NCBI GenBank assembly: GCA_028872645.1
Contig: JAPKDK010000113.1
Span: 1 to 8,823 of the forward strand
From: Verrucomicrobiota bacterium
Lineage (GTDB): Bacteria > Verrucomicrobiota > Verrucomicrobiia > Limisphaerales > UBA1100
DNA length: 8,823 nt
Direction of reading: 5' to 3'
Part shown: one piece after another, positions 1 through 7,185 of the stretch
How the letters are laid out: every line of letters starts with the position of its first letter
Position numbering within the stretch: position 1 is the stretch's first letter
Notes under the pieces: model-generated
Seen by the model: the letters and a program-made list of their open reading frames with translations, nothing else
What the model was told of the DNA's origin: nothing
The model's database searches: none
Program-made: the position numbers and the translations under genes

Positions 1-890
1 CATGGGATACCGGCGTGGACCCGCTGGGCCGCGCGCCACTCAAGCCTTTCACCGATGTGGATGACATGGTTGCCCGCACTAAGAATATTTTCAATCACGT
101 CGATGACGAATTGGCCGGTGGCTTCCAAACGATGCGCGATCATAAACTACTTGATCTCGCCAATCGCAAAGGCAAAGCGCCCGGCGGATATCAAAGCAGC
201 CTGCCCGAGGCGCGCTTGCCGTTCATTTTTATGAACGCCGTGGGCCTGCAGCGCGATGTGGAAACACTTCTGCACGAGGCCGGTCATGCCTTCCACACGC
301 TTGCTGCGCAAGGCGAAGACATCCATCACTATCAACACGCGCCGCTTGAATTTTGTGAAGTGGCCTCGATGAGCATGGAGCTAATCGGCAACGAGCATCT
401 CGAAGAATTTTATGGTGATGAAGAAGCCACCCGCGCTCGGCGGGAACATCTCGAAGGCATCATCACAATCTTCCCATGGATCGCCACCGTAGATGCCTTT
501 CAACATTGGATTTACACGCACCCCGATCACACCCGTGCCGAGCGCGATGCCCAATGGATGGAACTGCGCGCGCGCTTTGGCGGCGATATTGACTGGACTG
601 GTCACGAACAGTCCCACCTCAAGCTTTGGCATCGGCAGCTGCACATTTTTCTCATCCCGTTTTATTACATCGAATACGGCATCGCGCAGCTGGGCGCGTT
701 GTGGGTTTGGAAAAACAGCAAAGGCGATCGCGCCAAAGCGCTGGCCGACTACAAAAACGCCCTCGCGCTGGGCGGCGCGCGGCCATTGCCGGAGTTGTTC
801 CAAGCGGCCGGCGCGCCTTTCAGCTTTGACACCGAAGCCTTCAAGCCGCTGATTGAACTGGTGCAAACCGAGCTGGCTGCTTTAAAGTAA
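1..890 (+). CDS. M3-family zinc oligoendopeptidase (PepF-like), 5' end outside the window
   Basis: This is the C-terminal half of a cytoplasmic M3 metallopeptidase that would cleave short peptides. The reading frame is open from the left edge (first full codon at position 3, beginning WDTGVDPLG), so the gene starts upstream and the GTG at 15 is not its start. Counting from the codon at position 3, 295 residues are visible. The zinc motif HEAGH lies at residues 91-95 (nt 273-287). The probable third zinc ligand is the Glu of FCEVAS at residue 119, 28 residues on, which is the usual M3 spacing. Near the C-terminus a conserved block (FYYIEYGIAQLGA) matches the substrate-binding Tyr/Gly region of the family. 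About 200 residues follow the zinc motif, as in PepF-type enzymes, so the C-terminus looks complete. The rhomboid gene follows within 3-24 bases, suggesting co-transcription. The family assignment is firm; substrate specificity is unknown. Confidence 0.93.
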   Translation, partial: WDTGVDPLGRAPLKPFTDVDDMVARTKNIFNHVDDELAGGFQTMRDHKLLDLANRKGKAPGGYQSSLPEARLPFIFMNAVGLQRDVETLLHEAGHAFHTLAAQGEDIHHYQHAPLEFCEVASMSMELIGNEHLEEFYGDEEATRARREHLEGIITIFPWIATVDAFQHWIYTHPDHTRAERDAQWMELRARFGGDIDWTGHEQSHLKLWHRQLHIFLIPFYYIEYGIAQLGALWVWKNSKGDRAKALADYKNALALGGARPLPELFQAAGAPFSFDTEAFKPLIELVQTELAALK

Positions 891-914
891 CGCGTGCTTG
901 ATGACAGGCTATAT

Positions 915-1787
915 ATGCGCGAGCCGGATTGGCGTCCCGAAACCACGCACGGCGGCACCCCTATGTGGGGCTGGCTCATCATTGCCAATGTGCTCTGCTT
1001 CATTCTGCAGTACACAGTAAAGGGGTTTTACTCGAACCTCGCGTTGTATCCGGAGTTCTTAAAACAAGGGCACGTTTATCAACTGCTAACGTTTCAATTT
1101 CTTCACGGCGATCTCTTTCACATCATCATCAATTGCCTGATGATCTGGATGATCGGTAAGCCGATCGAAGAAGCACTTGGGAAAAAACGGCTGCTCACGC
1201 TTTACTTGCTTTCGGGTGTAGCAGGTGGATTGGTGCAATGCGGTTTGGCTTGGAGCAACATCAACCCAACTGGCGGCGTGGTCGGTGCTTCGGCGGGCGT
1301 CTTCGGTCTCATCGCGGCCTTTGCGGTTTTGCAATGGAATCGCGAAATGACCATTCTGTTAATGTTCATCATTCCCGTGCGCATTCGCGCAAAATATTTA
1401 CTCATCGCGTTGGCCATTATTGGTTTTCTAGGGGTGCTGAGTCAACGGCAAGACGTCACCGGGGAAGGTTCGCTCGTGGCGCACGGGGCGCACTTGGGCG
1501 GATTGCTTGGAGGAGTGTTTTTCATTCTCGCCTTTGTGCAGGGTGGCACTTGGACGGGCGTGGAGCCGTGGTGGCAGCGGATTTCCGAGCGTTGGAATGA
1601 ACGCAAAGTGGTCACCATTGATGGCGGTGCGCGGGCTTATCCACGGGACCGTTCGCGCGGCAAAGCCCATAAAGCGGAGTTCGTGGAGGAGAACATTGAC
1701 AGCATTCTCGACAAGATTTCTGAAAAGGGAATGGACAGTCTTACTGACAAAGAGCGCGCTGCGCTCGATAAAGCCGCCAAAAAATAG
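915..1787 (+). CDS. Rhomboid-family intramembrane serine protease with conserved cytosolic C-terminal tail
   Basis: This encodes a polytopic membrane protease of 290 residues that would cleave transmembrane substrates within the inner membrane. Counting from the ATG at 915, hydrophobic segments begin near residue 17, and a six-helix core follows. The hallmarks are present: an HxxxHxxxN motif (HGDLFHIIIN) in helix 2, the GASAG motif with nucleophile Ser126 (nt 1290-1292) in helix 4, and the catalytic His193 in GAHLGG (nt 1491-1493) in helix 6. After the core, about 80 charged residues end in a block of the form IDSILDKISEKGMDSLT..ER. I recall such a block at the C-terminus of Bacteroidota and PVC rhomboids (DUF6576-like), where it is presumably cytosolic. 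ATG 915 was chosen because it leaves a short N-terminus before helix 1 and has a weak upstream ACAGG at 904-908. A GTG at 894 in the same frame would add seven residues. The substrate is unknown. Confidence 0.92.
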   Translation: MREPDWRPETTHGGTPMWGWLIIANVLCFILQYTVKGFYSNLALYPEFLKQGHVYQLLTFQFLHGDLFHIIINCLMIWMIGKPIEEALGKKRLLTLYLLSGVAGGLVQCGLAWSNINPTGGVVGASAGVFGLIAAFAVLQWNREMTILLMFIIPVRIRAKYLLIALAIIGFLGVLSQRQDVTGEGSLVAHGAHLGGLLGGVFFILAFVQGGTWTGVEPWWQRISERWNERKVVTIDGGARAYPRDRSRGKAHKAEFVEENIDSILDKISEKGMDSLTDKERAALDKAAKK

Positions 1788-1841
1788 TCGTGAATGACTT
1801 GCGCTCGACGCGCCCCGCTTCCTGTTTTATCCTCACCGCAG

Positions 1842-3176
1842 ATGATACCGCGCTATTCACGCCCCGAGATGCGGGCGATTTGGACTGACGAAAATAAACT
1901 CGACCTCTGGCTGCAAATTGAGATGCACGCCAGCGAGGCTCTCGTGAAAGAGGGCATCGTGCCCAAGGCCGACTTCATGAAAATGAAAGCTGGTGCGAAG
2001 AAATGCTTCGCCAATCTCCCCGCGCTCGTGCGGCGGCAGAAAAAACTCGAGCGCACGCTCAATCATGATGTCATTGGTTTCACCACCGCGGTGGCCGAGA
2101 AAATCAACCACAAGGCCAGTCGGTGGCTTCATTTCGGACTAACATCCAGCGATATCGTGGACACCGCCTTTGCCGCGCAAATGAAACAAAGCGCGGAGAT
2201 TCTCATTGCGGATGTGAAACAAGTCCGCAAATCCATCGCCAAACAGGCGCGCAAACATAAATTCACCGTTTGCATCGGGCGCAGCCACGGCATCCAAGCC
2301 GAGCCCACCACCTTTGGGCTGAAGATGGCGCTGATGTACGATGAATTTGGCCGCGCAATTCAGCGGTTGGAACGCTGCAAAGAAGTCGCGTCCATCGGTA
2401 AACTCTCTGGCGCGGTAGGCACCAACGCGCATTTGCCGCCGCGTGTGGAAACCTACGTTTGCAAAAAGCTTGGCCTTAAAGTCGCCCCGCTCGCCACGCA
2501 AGTTGTGCAGCGTGATAACCATGCGGAGTTCCTGAACGCCATCGCCGTGGTCGGTGCCAGCATCGAGCGCTGGGCGGTGGAGTTCCGCCACTTGCAACGC
2601 ACCGAAGTGCTCGAAGCCGAGGAGCCATTCACCAAAGGCCAAAAAGGCAGCAGCGCAATGCCGCACAAACGTAACCCCATCACCTGGGAACGCCTCAGCG
2701 GCCTTTCCCGCGTGCTACGCGGCAATGCCTCGGCCGCGATGGAGAACGTAGCGCTTTGGCACGAACGCGATATTTCCCACAGCAGCGTGGAGCGCATTAT
2801 TTTCCCCGATTCCTGTACGCTACTGGATTATATGTTTTCACTGCTAAAACGGATGATGGATGGCCTGAATGTATACCCGAAAAATATGCAGAAAAACTTG
2901 GGCCTCAGTCTCGGCATGTGGAACAGCCAAACCGTTTTGCTCGCTCTCATCCGCAAAGGCCTCACTCGTGAGGCAGCCTATTTACTGGTGCAAGCCGCCG
3001 CGATGGAAACCTGGGCGGTGAAACATGCCGGTCGCGATGACGCCAATTTCCTCGACCAACTCATGGCCGATAAAAAAGTGGCCAAACATTTCAAAATCGG
3101 CGAGCTGGAAAAACTCTGCTCAGTGGAGTTCCACCAAAAACACATCAACGCCCGCTTCAAGAAACTTGGGCTCTAG
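1842..3176 (+). CDS. purB: Adenylosuccinate lyase
   Basis: This enzyme catalyses two fumarate-releasing steps: SAICAR to AICAR in purine synthesis, and adenylosuccinate to AMP. It is a cytosolic tetramer of the fumarase/aspartase superfamily. The product from ATG 1842 is 444 residues, close to the Bacillus-type PurB. The N-terminus MIPRYSRPEMRAIW is typical of the family. Conserved regions are HFGLTSSD at 97-104, the catalytic-His region GRSHGIQAEPT (His149), and the superfamily signature GSSAMPHKRNP starting at residue 269, which carries the catalytic serine loop. An in-frame ATG at 1794 would add 16 residues (MTCARRAPLPVLSSPQ) not typical of PurB, so I reject it. No Shine-Dalgarno sequence precedes either start. 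The gene lies 54 bases after the rhomboid and may be read from the same transcript. Its TAG (3174-3176) overlaps the stop of the convergent prenyltransferase gene. Confidence 0.97.
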   Translation: MIPRYSRPEMRAIWTDENKLDLWLQIEMHASEALVKEGIVPKADFMKMKAGAKKCFANLPALVRRQKKLERTLNHDVIGFTTAVAEKINHKASRWLHFGLTSSDIVDTAFAAQMKQSAEILIADVKQVRKSIAKQARKHKFTVCIGRSHGIQAEPTTFGLKMALMYDEFGRAIQRLERCKEVASIGKLSGAVGTNAHLPPRVETYVCKKLGLKVAPLATQVVQRDNHAEFLNAIAVVGASIERWAVEFRHLQRTEVLEAEEPFTKGQKGSSAMPHKRNPITWERLSGLSRVLRGNASAAMENVALWHERDISHSSVERIIFPDSCTLLDYMFSLLKRMMDGLNVYPKNMQKNLGLSLGMWNSQTVLLALIRKGLTREAAYLLVQAAAMETWAVKHAGRDDANFLDQLMADKKVAKHFKIGELEKLCSVEFHQKHINARFKKLGL

Positions 3177-4072
3177 TTATCCCGCTTGAGCAAATACTCC
3201 GCGATGGCTTCGAGCGCGTCGGCTTTGCCTTTGAAGGGTTTGAGGGAGGCGAATGCTTTTTCTGTGAGTTGCGCGGCGATTTTCTTTGATTTTCCCAAAC
3301 CGACAATCGCGGGGTAGGTGGCCTTGGCGGCGGCTTGGTCTTTGCCGGCGGTTTTGCCGAGTTGCTCGGTGGTTTGGGTGACGTCGAGGATGTCGTCGAT
3401 GACTTGAAAGGCCAGCCCAACATTGCAACCAAAATCTGTGAGTGCCTTGAGCTGGGTAGATGTACAGTTGGCGCTCATTCCGCCGAGGCGCACGGAGCAA
3501 GTGAGCAGCGCGCTGGTTTTGCGTTCGTGGATATAGCGCAGTTGGGGAAGGGTGAGTTCTTTGCCTTCGCCTTCAAGATCGGCTACTTGCCCGGCGATGA
3601 GTTGCAGTGAGCCGGCGGTTTCAGTGAGTTCGGCAATAAGTGTTGCGTGGCGATAACGTGGCCAACCGCGAGCTTTGGCGGCGATTTCAAATGCCTGTGT
3701 GAGCAGCGCGTCACCCGCGAGAATGGCGATGCCTTCGCCATAAACTTTATGGCTGGTGGGGCGGCCACGCCGGAAATCGTCGTTGTCCATCGAGGGCAAA
3801 TCATCGTGGACGAGCGAATAGGTGTGGATGCATTCCACGGCGCACGCCAACGGCATCGCATCGTCCACCTTTCCGCCGCAGGCCTCCGCAGCGGCGAAGG
3901 TGAGCAGCGGACGGATACGTTTGCCGCCGGCAAACAGGCTGTATCGCATCGCCTGATGGAGGGTGGCGGGCTTGGTGCGCGCGGTGGGCAGGTGGTGGCC
4001 GAGGGCAGTATCCAACTGTTTGGCCCGCTGACGGGAGTATTTCTTGAGGTCAAATGCGCGGTTTCCGGACAC
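3173..4072 (-). CDS. ispA: Polyprenyl synthetase, farnesyl diphosphate synthase type
   Basis: This enzyme condenses IPP with allylic diphosphates to give short-chain prenyl diphosphates, the precursors of undecaprenyl phosphate, quinone side chains and other isoprenoids. The 299-residue length matches bacterial IspA. Visible motifs are GKRIRP at 50-55, the first Asp-rich motif DDLPSMD at 90-96 with the two-residue insertion of bacterial type II enzymes, and the second, DDILD, at 226-230. The residue five positions before the first motif is Tyr85, as in E. coli IspA, which favours a C15 product. A GGPP synthase cannot be excluded. The start is GTG at 4072-4070: an in-frame TAA lies at 4084-4082 and the next ATG falls inside the conserved region, so GTG is the only sensible choice. 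No Shine-Dalgarno sequence is seen. The gene is divergent from rpoZ and convergent with purB. Confidence 0.93.
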   Translation of the reverse strand: MSGNRAFDLKKYSRQRAKQLDTALGHHLPTARTKPATLHQAMRYSLFAGGKRIRPLLTFAAAEACGGKVDDAMPLACAVECIHTYSLVHDDLPSMDNDDFRRGRPTSHKVYGEGIAILAGDALLTQAFEIAAKARGWPRYRHATLIAELTETAGSLQLIAGQVADLEGEGKELTLPQLRYIHERKTSALLTCSVRLGGMSANCTSTQLKALTDFGCNVGLAFQVIDDILDVTQTTEQLGKTAGKDQAAAKATYPAIVGLGKSKKIAAQLTEKAFASLKPFKGKADALEAIAEYLLKRDN

Positions 4073-4122
4073 GCGAGGGTTTTAATGCCTGCAGGCGGCG
4101 GCGGCAATGCCTGATTTTCTGC

Positions 4123-4150
4123 TTGCACCTTTGGCTGGAGCCTGTATTTT
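4123..4150 (+). promoter_or_regulatory. Candidate sigma70-type promoter for rpoZ
   Basis: A possible -35 element TTGCAC (4123-4128) is followed after 16 bases by TATTTT (4145-4150). Both match the consensus only in part. Transcription would begin only a few bases before the rpoZ ATG at 4163, giving a very short or leaderless mRNA. The site lies in the 90-base gap between divergent ispA and rpoZ, where a promoter is expected, but the assignment is weak. Confidence 0.3.
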
Positions 4151-4162
4151 CCACTCGCTTAA

Positions 4163-4405
4163 ATGAATACAGAACTTTGCAATGAAGCCGCGACTTTGGT
4201 CGGGAACCCGAACATTCTTGTTAATCTTGTTTCCGCTCGTGTGCGCCAGCTCACCTCCGGCTCCAGTCGGCCACTGATCGACGATCCGATGCTTGGCTTG
4301 GCCGATATGGCACTCAAAGAGTTGACGGAGAAGAAAATGGAATTTTCTATCCTTGATGAAGAGATGGCTTCCGAGGTCAAAAAAGCAAAGAAGATCCGTA
4401 AATAA
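4163..4405 (+). CDS. rpoZ: DNA-directed RNA polymerase omega subunit
   Basis: This small 80-residue protein resembles the omega subunit, which binds beta-prime and aids assembly and stability of RNA polymerase. The conserved omega core is visible as NPNILVNLVSARVRQLTSG at about residues 16-34, followed by a loop with RPLID. A second helix region (LADMALKELTEKKMEF) corresponds to the 'ALREIAEGKI' segment of E. coli RpoZ. The C-terminus is a charged Lys-rich tail. The length fits short omega proteins. The ATG at 4163 is clear, but no Shine-Dalgarno sequence precedes it. It is divergent from ispA, and smpB follows after 45 bases that contain a terminator-like hairpin. The usual neighbour gmk is not in view. 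The assignment rests on remembered family patterns and is fairly secure; the protein is too short for certainty. Confidence 0.85.
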   Translation: MNTELCNEAATLVGNPNILVNLVSARVRQLTSGSSRPLIDDPMLGLADMALKELTEKKMEFSILDEEMASEVKKAKKIRK

Positions 4406-4425
4406 CCGGCGCTCCAGATTTTGTT

Positions 4426-4450
4426 GGCCGGATTCATTCCGGCCTTTTTT
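4426..4450 (+). terminator. Intrinsic-terminator-like hairpin between rpoZ and smpB
   Basis: A perfect 7-bp stem (GGCCGGA at 4426-4432 with TCCGGCC at 4438-4444) and a 5-base loop are followed at once by six T residues (4445-4450). This is the classic intrinsic terminator layout for the plus strand, placed 21 bases after the rpoZ stop. The T-run ends directly at the smpB ATG (4451), so the element may end rpoZ transcripts fully or act as a partial attenuator in front of smpB. Confidence 0.75.
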
Positions 4451-4927
4451 ATGCCTGCTAAAAAAGACAGCACGGACATCATCACCAACTCCAAGGCGCG
4501 TCGGGATTATGAAATCATCGAGACGCTTGAAGCGGGGTTGGTGTTGCGTGGCACCGAAGTGAAATCGCTCCGCGCCGGCAAAGGCCAAATCCGAGAAGCC
4601 TTCGCGCGCGTGGATAACCACGGCCAGTTGTGGCTGATGAACTGTCACATCGACGAATACACCCACGGCAACCAGCACAACCACGAACCGACGGCATCGC
4701 GTCGTTTGTTGTTGCATCGCCGCCAAATCGATCGCTTGCAGGGGTTGACCCAAGCCAAAGGGTTATCTGTTTTGCCGCTCAAACTTTACTGGAAAGACGG
4801 TCTGGTAAAAGTCCTGCTTGGCATCGGCCAAGGCAAGCGCAAGATGGACAAGCGCGAAACCATAAAGAAACGCGAAAGCGATCGTAGTCTGCGGCGAGTG
4901 ACGATGCACTCGATGAAGGGTCGATGA
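4451..4927 (+). CDS. smpB: SsrA (tmRNA)-binding protein SmpB
   Basis: SmpB binds the tRNA-like domain of tmRNA and brings it to stalled ribosomes for trans-translation. The product from ATG 4451 is 158 residues, a typical length. Family features are the N-terminal NSKARRDYEI block, the beta-barrel core with GLVLRGTEVKSLRAG, a WLMNCHIDEY block and NQHNHEPTASRRLLLHRRQI, then GLVKVLLGIGQGKRKMDKRE. The basic C-terminal tail normally enters the ribosomal mRNA channel. A TTG at 4421 is in frame but would add ten hydrophobic residues encoded inside the terminator hairpin, so it is rejected. The ATG has no Shine-Dalgarno sequence: the bases before it are the terminator's T-run. The gene is convergent with rpmB. 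No tmRNA gene is visible nearby. Confidence 0.95.
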   Translation: MPAKKDSTDIITNSKARRDYEIIETLEAGLVLRGTEVKSLRAGKGQIREAFARVDNHGQLWLMNCHIDEYTHGNQHNHEPTASRRLLLHRRQIDRLQGLTQAKGLSVLPLKLYWKDGLVKVLLGIGQGKRKMDKRETIKKRESDRSLRRVTMHSMKGR

Positions 4928-4933
4928 CGGCAC

Positions 4934-4963
4934 AAAAAAAACGCGGCTGCTTCCAGCCGCGTT
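4934..4963 (-). terminator. Strong intrinsic terminator downstream of rpmB
   Basis: On the minus strand a perfect 10-bp stem (plus-strand arms 4940-4949 and 4954-4963, sequence AACGCGGCTG and its complement) closes a 4-base loop. It is followed by a run of T, which appears as eight A residues at 4934-4941 on the plus strand. It begins 21 bases after the rpmB stop. Read in the plus direction the stem is followed only by GCAAATTTTC, so it could also stop smpB transcripts, less efficiently. Confidence 0.9.
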
Positions 4964-4984
4964 GCAAATTTTCTGGGGCTAAGT

Positions 4985-5251
4985 TTACGCCTTCTCTTCA
5001 GGTTTCTTCCAATTACGCTTGGGCGCTTTGGTGATGAGTCCCTTCTTGATGGCACTCGCGGCTACGCGGACGTATTTCACCGTGCCATTCTCGGTGATGA
5101 TTTTCACGCGCTGAATGTTCGGGATGAACAGGCGCTTGTTAACCTTCGTGACGTGACGACCAATGCCACCTTCCTTTTTCGCCTTACCGCTGCGGGAAAT
5201 GGTGCCGCCCACGTGCGGGCGTTTTCCGGTGATTTTGCATACTCTAGCCAT
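4985..5251 (-). CDS. rpmB: Large ribosomal subunit protein bL28
   Basis: This is an 88-residue basic protein of the 50S subunit. The N-terminus MARVCKITGKRP matches the conserved start of bL28, and it is followed by a Gly/Lys-rich stretch and the conserved GRHVTKVNKRLFIPNIQRVKI segment. The C-terminal extension is Lys-rich, making the protein slightly longer than E. coli bL28 (78 residues). Only one Cys is present near the N-terminus, so it is the form without a zinc-binding CxxC. The start is supported by an upstream AAGGG. It follows thrS on the same strand after 70 bases that hold a good promoter candidate, so it can probably be transcribed alone as well as with thrS. The usual partner rpmG is not adjacent. 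A strong terminator follows the stop. Confidence 0.95.
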   Translation of the reverse strand: MARVCKITGKRPHVGGTISRSGKAKKEGGIGRHVTKVNKRLFIPNIQRVKIITENGTVKYVRVAASAIKKGLITKAPKRNWKKPEEKA

Positions 5252-5260
5252 AATATTTTT

Positions 5261-5265
5261 CCCTT
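5261..5265 (-). promoter_or_regulatory. Shine-Dalgarno-like site of rpmB
   Basis: On the minus strand AAGGG lies nine bases before the ATG (5251-5249). It is the clearest Shine-Dalgarno-like match in the window; most other genes here have none. Confidence 0.55.
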
Positions 5266-5276
5266 ACGGGGCGCGG

Positions 5277-5304
5277 AGAATACCAGCCCAAGGCGAACTG
5301 GCAA
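5277..5304 (-). promoter_or_regulatory. Candidate sigma70-type promoter for rpmB
   Basis: On the minus strand TTGCCA (plus 5299-5304; five of six consensus bases) and TATTCT (plus 5277-5282; four of six) are separated by 16 bases. Transcription would start near 5270, giving a leader of about 20 bases that contains the AAGGG ribosome-binding site. The position in the 70-base thrS-rpmB gap is sensible. Confidence 0.45.
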
Positions 5305-5321
5305 GCCCTATTTGTGGGTTT

Positions 5322-7112
5322 TCACAGGGTTCTTTCGGCAATTGCGGTTTTTATCTCCGCCAAGGCTAGTTCCAGCGGCTTGACGCCTTGGTCGCCTTGG
5401 CCGTGGATGCGGAGGGCGACGCTGGCGGATTCCTGTTCTATTTTACCGAGTACGAGCATCGTGTGGACTTTGTTCATCTCGGCATCGCGGATTTTACCGC
5501 CGATTTTGTTGCCAGAAAAATCCGCGCCGCAACGGATGCCGGCGGTTTTAAGTTGGTCGAGGATTTGTCCGGCGTACTCATTTTGATGCTCGGTGATGGG
5601 CAACACACGCACTTGCTCGGGCGCAAGCCACAGCGGGAAGTTGCCGGCAAAGTGTTCGATGAGAATGCCCATGAACCGCTCGAAGCTGCCGAAGGGCGCG
5701 CGGTGAATCATCACTGGCCGATGCGGGGAATTGTCCGCGCCGATGTATTCGAGGTCGAAGCGCTCGGGGAGATTGTAATCGAGTTGCACGGTGCCGAGTT
5801 GCCATTCGCGCCCGAGGCAATCCTTCACCATAAAATCGAGCTTCGGCCCGTAAAACGCTGCTTCGCCCTTCACGGTTTCGTGCGGGATATTCATGTCCGT
5901 CGCCACGCGCGAGAGCGTGGCCTCGGCGGCATCCCAGTGGGCGGGGTTGCCGGTGTACTTGTCGCTGTCCGGTTCGCGTAGGCTCACTTGCACGCGAAAA
6001 TCCTCAAGGCCGAGGGTCTTCAGCGTTTTGAGTGTGAGATCAACCGTATCGCGCATCTCCGCTTCCACCTGTTCCTGCATACAAAAAAGATGGGCATCAT
6101 CCTGCGTGAGCCCACGCACGCGCGTCATGCCGCTCAGCTCGCCGCTTTGTTCATAGCGATACACCGTGCCGAACTCCGCCAGCCGAATGGGCAGCTCGCG
6201 GTAGCTGTGTTTCTGCGCCGCGTAAATCTGGATGTGATGCGGGCAATTCATCGGCTTGAGGAGGTACTCCTCATTTTCATCCACTTGAATGGTCGGGTAC
6301 TGGCTCTCTTTGTAAAACGGAAAATGCCCCGACTTTTTATAAAGCTCAATGCTTCCGATATGCGGCGTGAAGACAGGATTGTATCCGCGCTGAGTCAACT
6401 CACCCTGCATGAAATTCTGCAACTCCGAGCGCACGATGCCGCCCTTGGGCATCCACAGCACTAACCCTTGGCCCACCAATGGCGACAGAGTGAAGAGCCC
6501 CTGCTCGCGGCCAATCTTGCGGTGGTCGCGCTTCGCTGCCTCCTCGCGCATCTCGAGCCATTCGTTGAGCTGCGTTTTGTTTTTGAACGCCGTGCCATAA
6601 ATGCGCTGCAACTGCGGGTTCTTTTCGTTGCCGCGATAATACGCCGCCGCCAGCCGCAGCAACTTGAACGCCTTCACATTCCCCGTTCGTGGCACGTGCG
6701 GCCCGGCGCAAAGGTCAGTGAATTCTCCATTGCGAAAAAACGTGATGGTTTCTCCCTCCGGAATGTCATCAATCCGCTCCAGTTTGAAGGGTTGATCCAG
6801 CTTCGCGTAATACGCCTTAGCCTCCTCGCGCGTTATTTTGGAAACTTCAAAGGTCTGGTTTTCCTTTACCACTTTCTTCATCTCCGCCTCGATTTGCTCA
6901 AAATCATCCGGCGTGAAGCGATGCTCTAAGTCGAAGTCATAATAAAACCCCTCATCCGTCGGCGGTCCGATATCCAGCTTCGCCTCTGGCCAAATCCGCA
7001 GCACCGCCGTGGCCAGCACGTGCGCGCACGAATGCCTAATCCGCGACAGTCCGTCCATTTCCCGCCGCTCCTCCAGCGTCTTGCGCTCCACCTCAGTTTT
7101 AGCACCTTCCAT
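5322..7112 (-). CDS. thrS: Threonyl-tRNA synthetase without the N-terminal TGS domain
   Basis: This class II enzyme charges tRNA-Thr with threonine. The product has 596 residues, against 642 in E. coli. The editing domain begins almost at once: its zinc-like HxxxH is His27/His31, with Cys135/His139 in DLCAGPH, so mischarged serine should be removed. The catalytic core carries the expected zinc ligands Cys290 (KPMNCPHH), His341 (DDAHLF) and His470 (IHRAPFGSFERF, motif 3), plus motif 2 around RYEQSGELSG. The C-terminal anticodon-binding domain follows (LAPEQVRVLPI). The TGS domain that normally occupies the first ~60 residues is missing. An in-frame TAA (plus 7125-7127) lies 12 bases before the ATG, so this is not a start-site error, and no TGS-like sequence appears in other frames. 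No T-box or clear promoter is seen upstream. rpmB follows downstream. Confidence 0.97.
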   Translation of the reverse strand: MEGAKTEVERKTLEERREMDGLSRIRHSCAHVLATAVLRIWPEAKLDIGPPTDEGFYYDFDLEHRFTPDDFEQIEAEMKKVVKENQTFEVSKITREEAKAYYAKLDQPFKLERIDDIPEGETITFFRNGEFTDLCAGPHVPRTGNVKAFKLLRLAAAYYRGNEKNPQLQRIYGTAFKNKTQLNEWLEMREEAAKRDHRKIGREQGLFTLSPLVGQGLVLWMPKGGIVRSELQNFMQGELTQRGYNPVFTPHIGSIELYKKSGHFPFYKESQYPTIQVDENEEYLLKPMNCPHHIQIYAAQKHSYRELPIRLAEFGTVYRYEQSGELSGMTRVRGLTQDDAHLFCMQEQVEAEMRDTVDLTLKTLKTLGLEDFRVQVSLREPDSDKYTGNPAHWDAAEATLSRVATDMNIPHETVKGEAAFYGPKLDFMVKDCLGREWQLGTVQLDYNLPERFDLEYIGADNSPHRPVMIHRAPFGSFERFMGILIEHFAGNFPLWLAPEQVRVLPITEHQNEYAGQILDQLKTAGIRCGADFSGNKIGGKIRDAEMNKVHTMLVLGKIEQESASVALRIHGQGDQGVKPLELALAEIKTAIAERTL

Positions 7113-7185
7113 TCGCCACGTTGTTTAGCGTAAAAATAGGGCTGGGAAAAGGAAATTGGAGACAACCTTGGCACCATCCATTTTT

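Noticed and set aside
381..866. Minus-strand open frame of 161 codons
   Set aside because: It is antisense to the M3 peptidase, without motifs; a shadow frame.
3150..3190. Hairpin or direct repeat (CCCGCTTCAAG and CCCGCTTGAG) at the purB-ispA junction
   Set aside because: The match is short and inside coding sequence on both sides, with no T-run. It is probably chance.
3647..4114. Plus-strand open frame of 155 codons
   Set aside because: It is antisense to the prenyltransferase, whose two Asp-rich motifs are clear; a shadow frame.
4421..4450. Upstream TTG start for smpB
   Set aside because: It would encode ten hydrophobic residues from within the terminator hairpin. SmpB proteins normally begin close to the Lys-rich segment encoded from 4451.
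4082..4753. Minus-strand open frame of 223 codons
   Set aside because: It spans rpoZ and most of smpB in antisense. Both of those are recognisable genes and this frame shows no family features.
5388..5981. Plus-strand open frame of 197 codons
   Set aside because: It is antisense to the thrS core, has no recognisable motifs, and is explained by the codon pattern of thrS.
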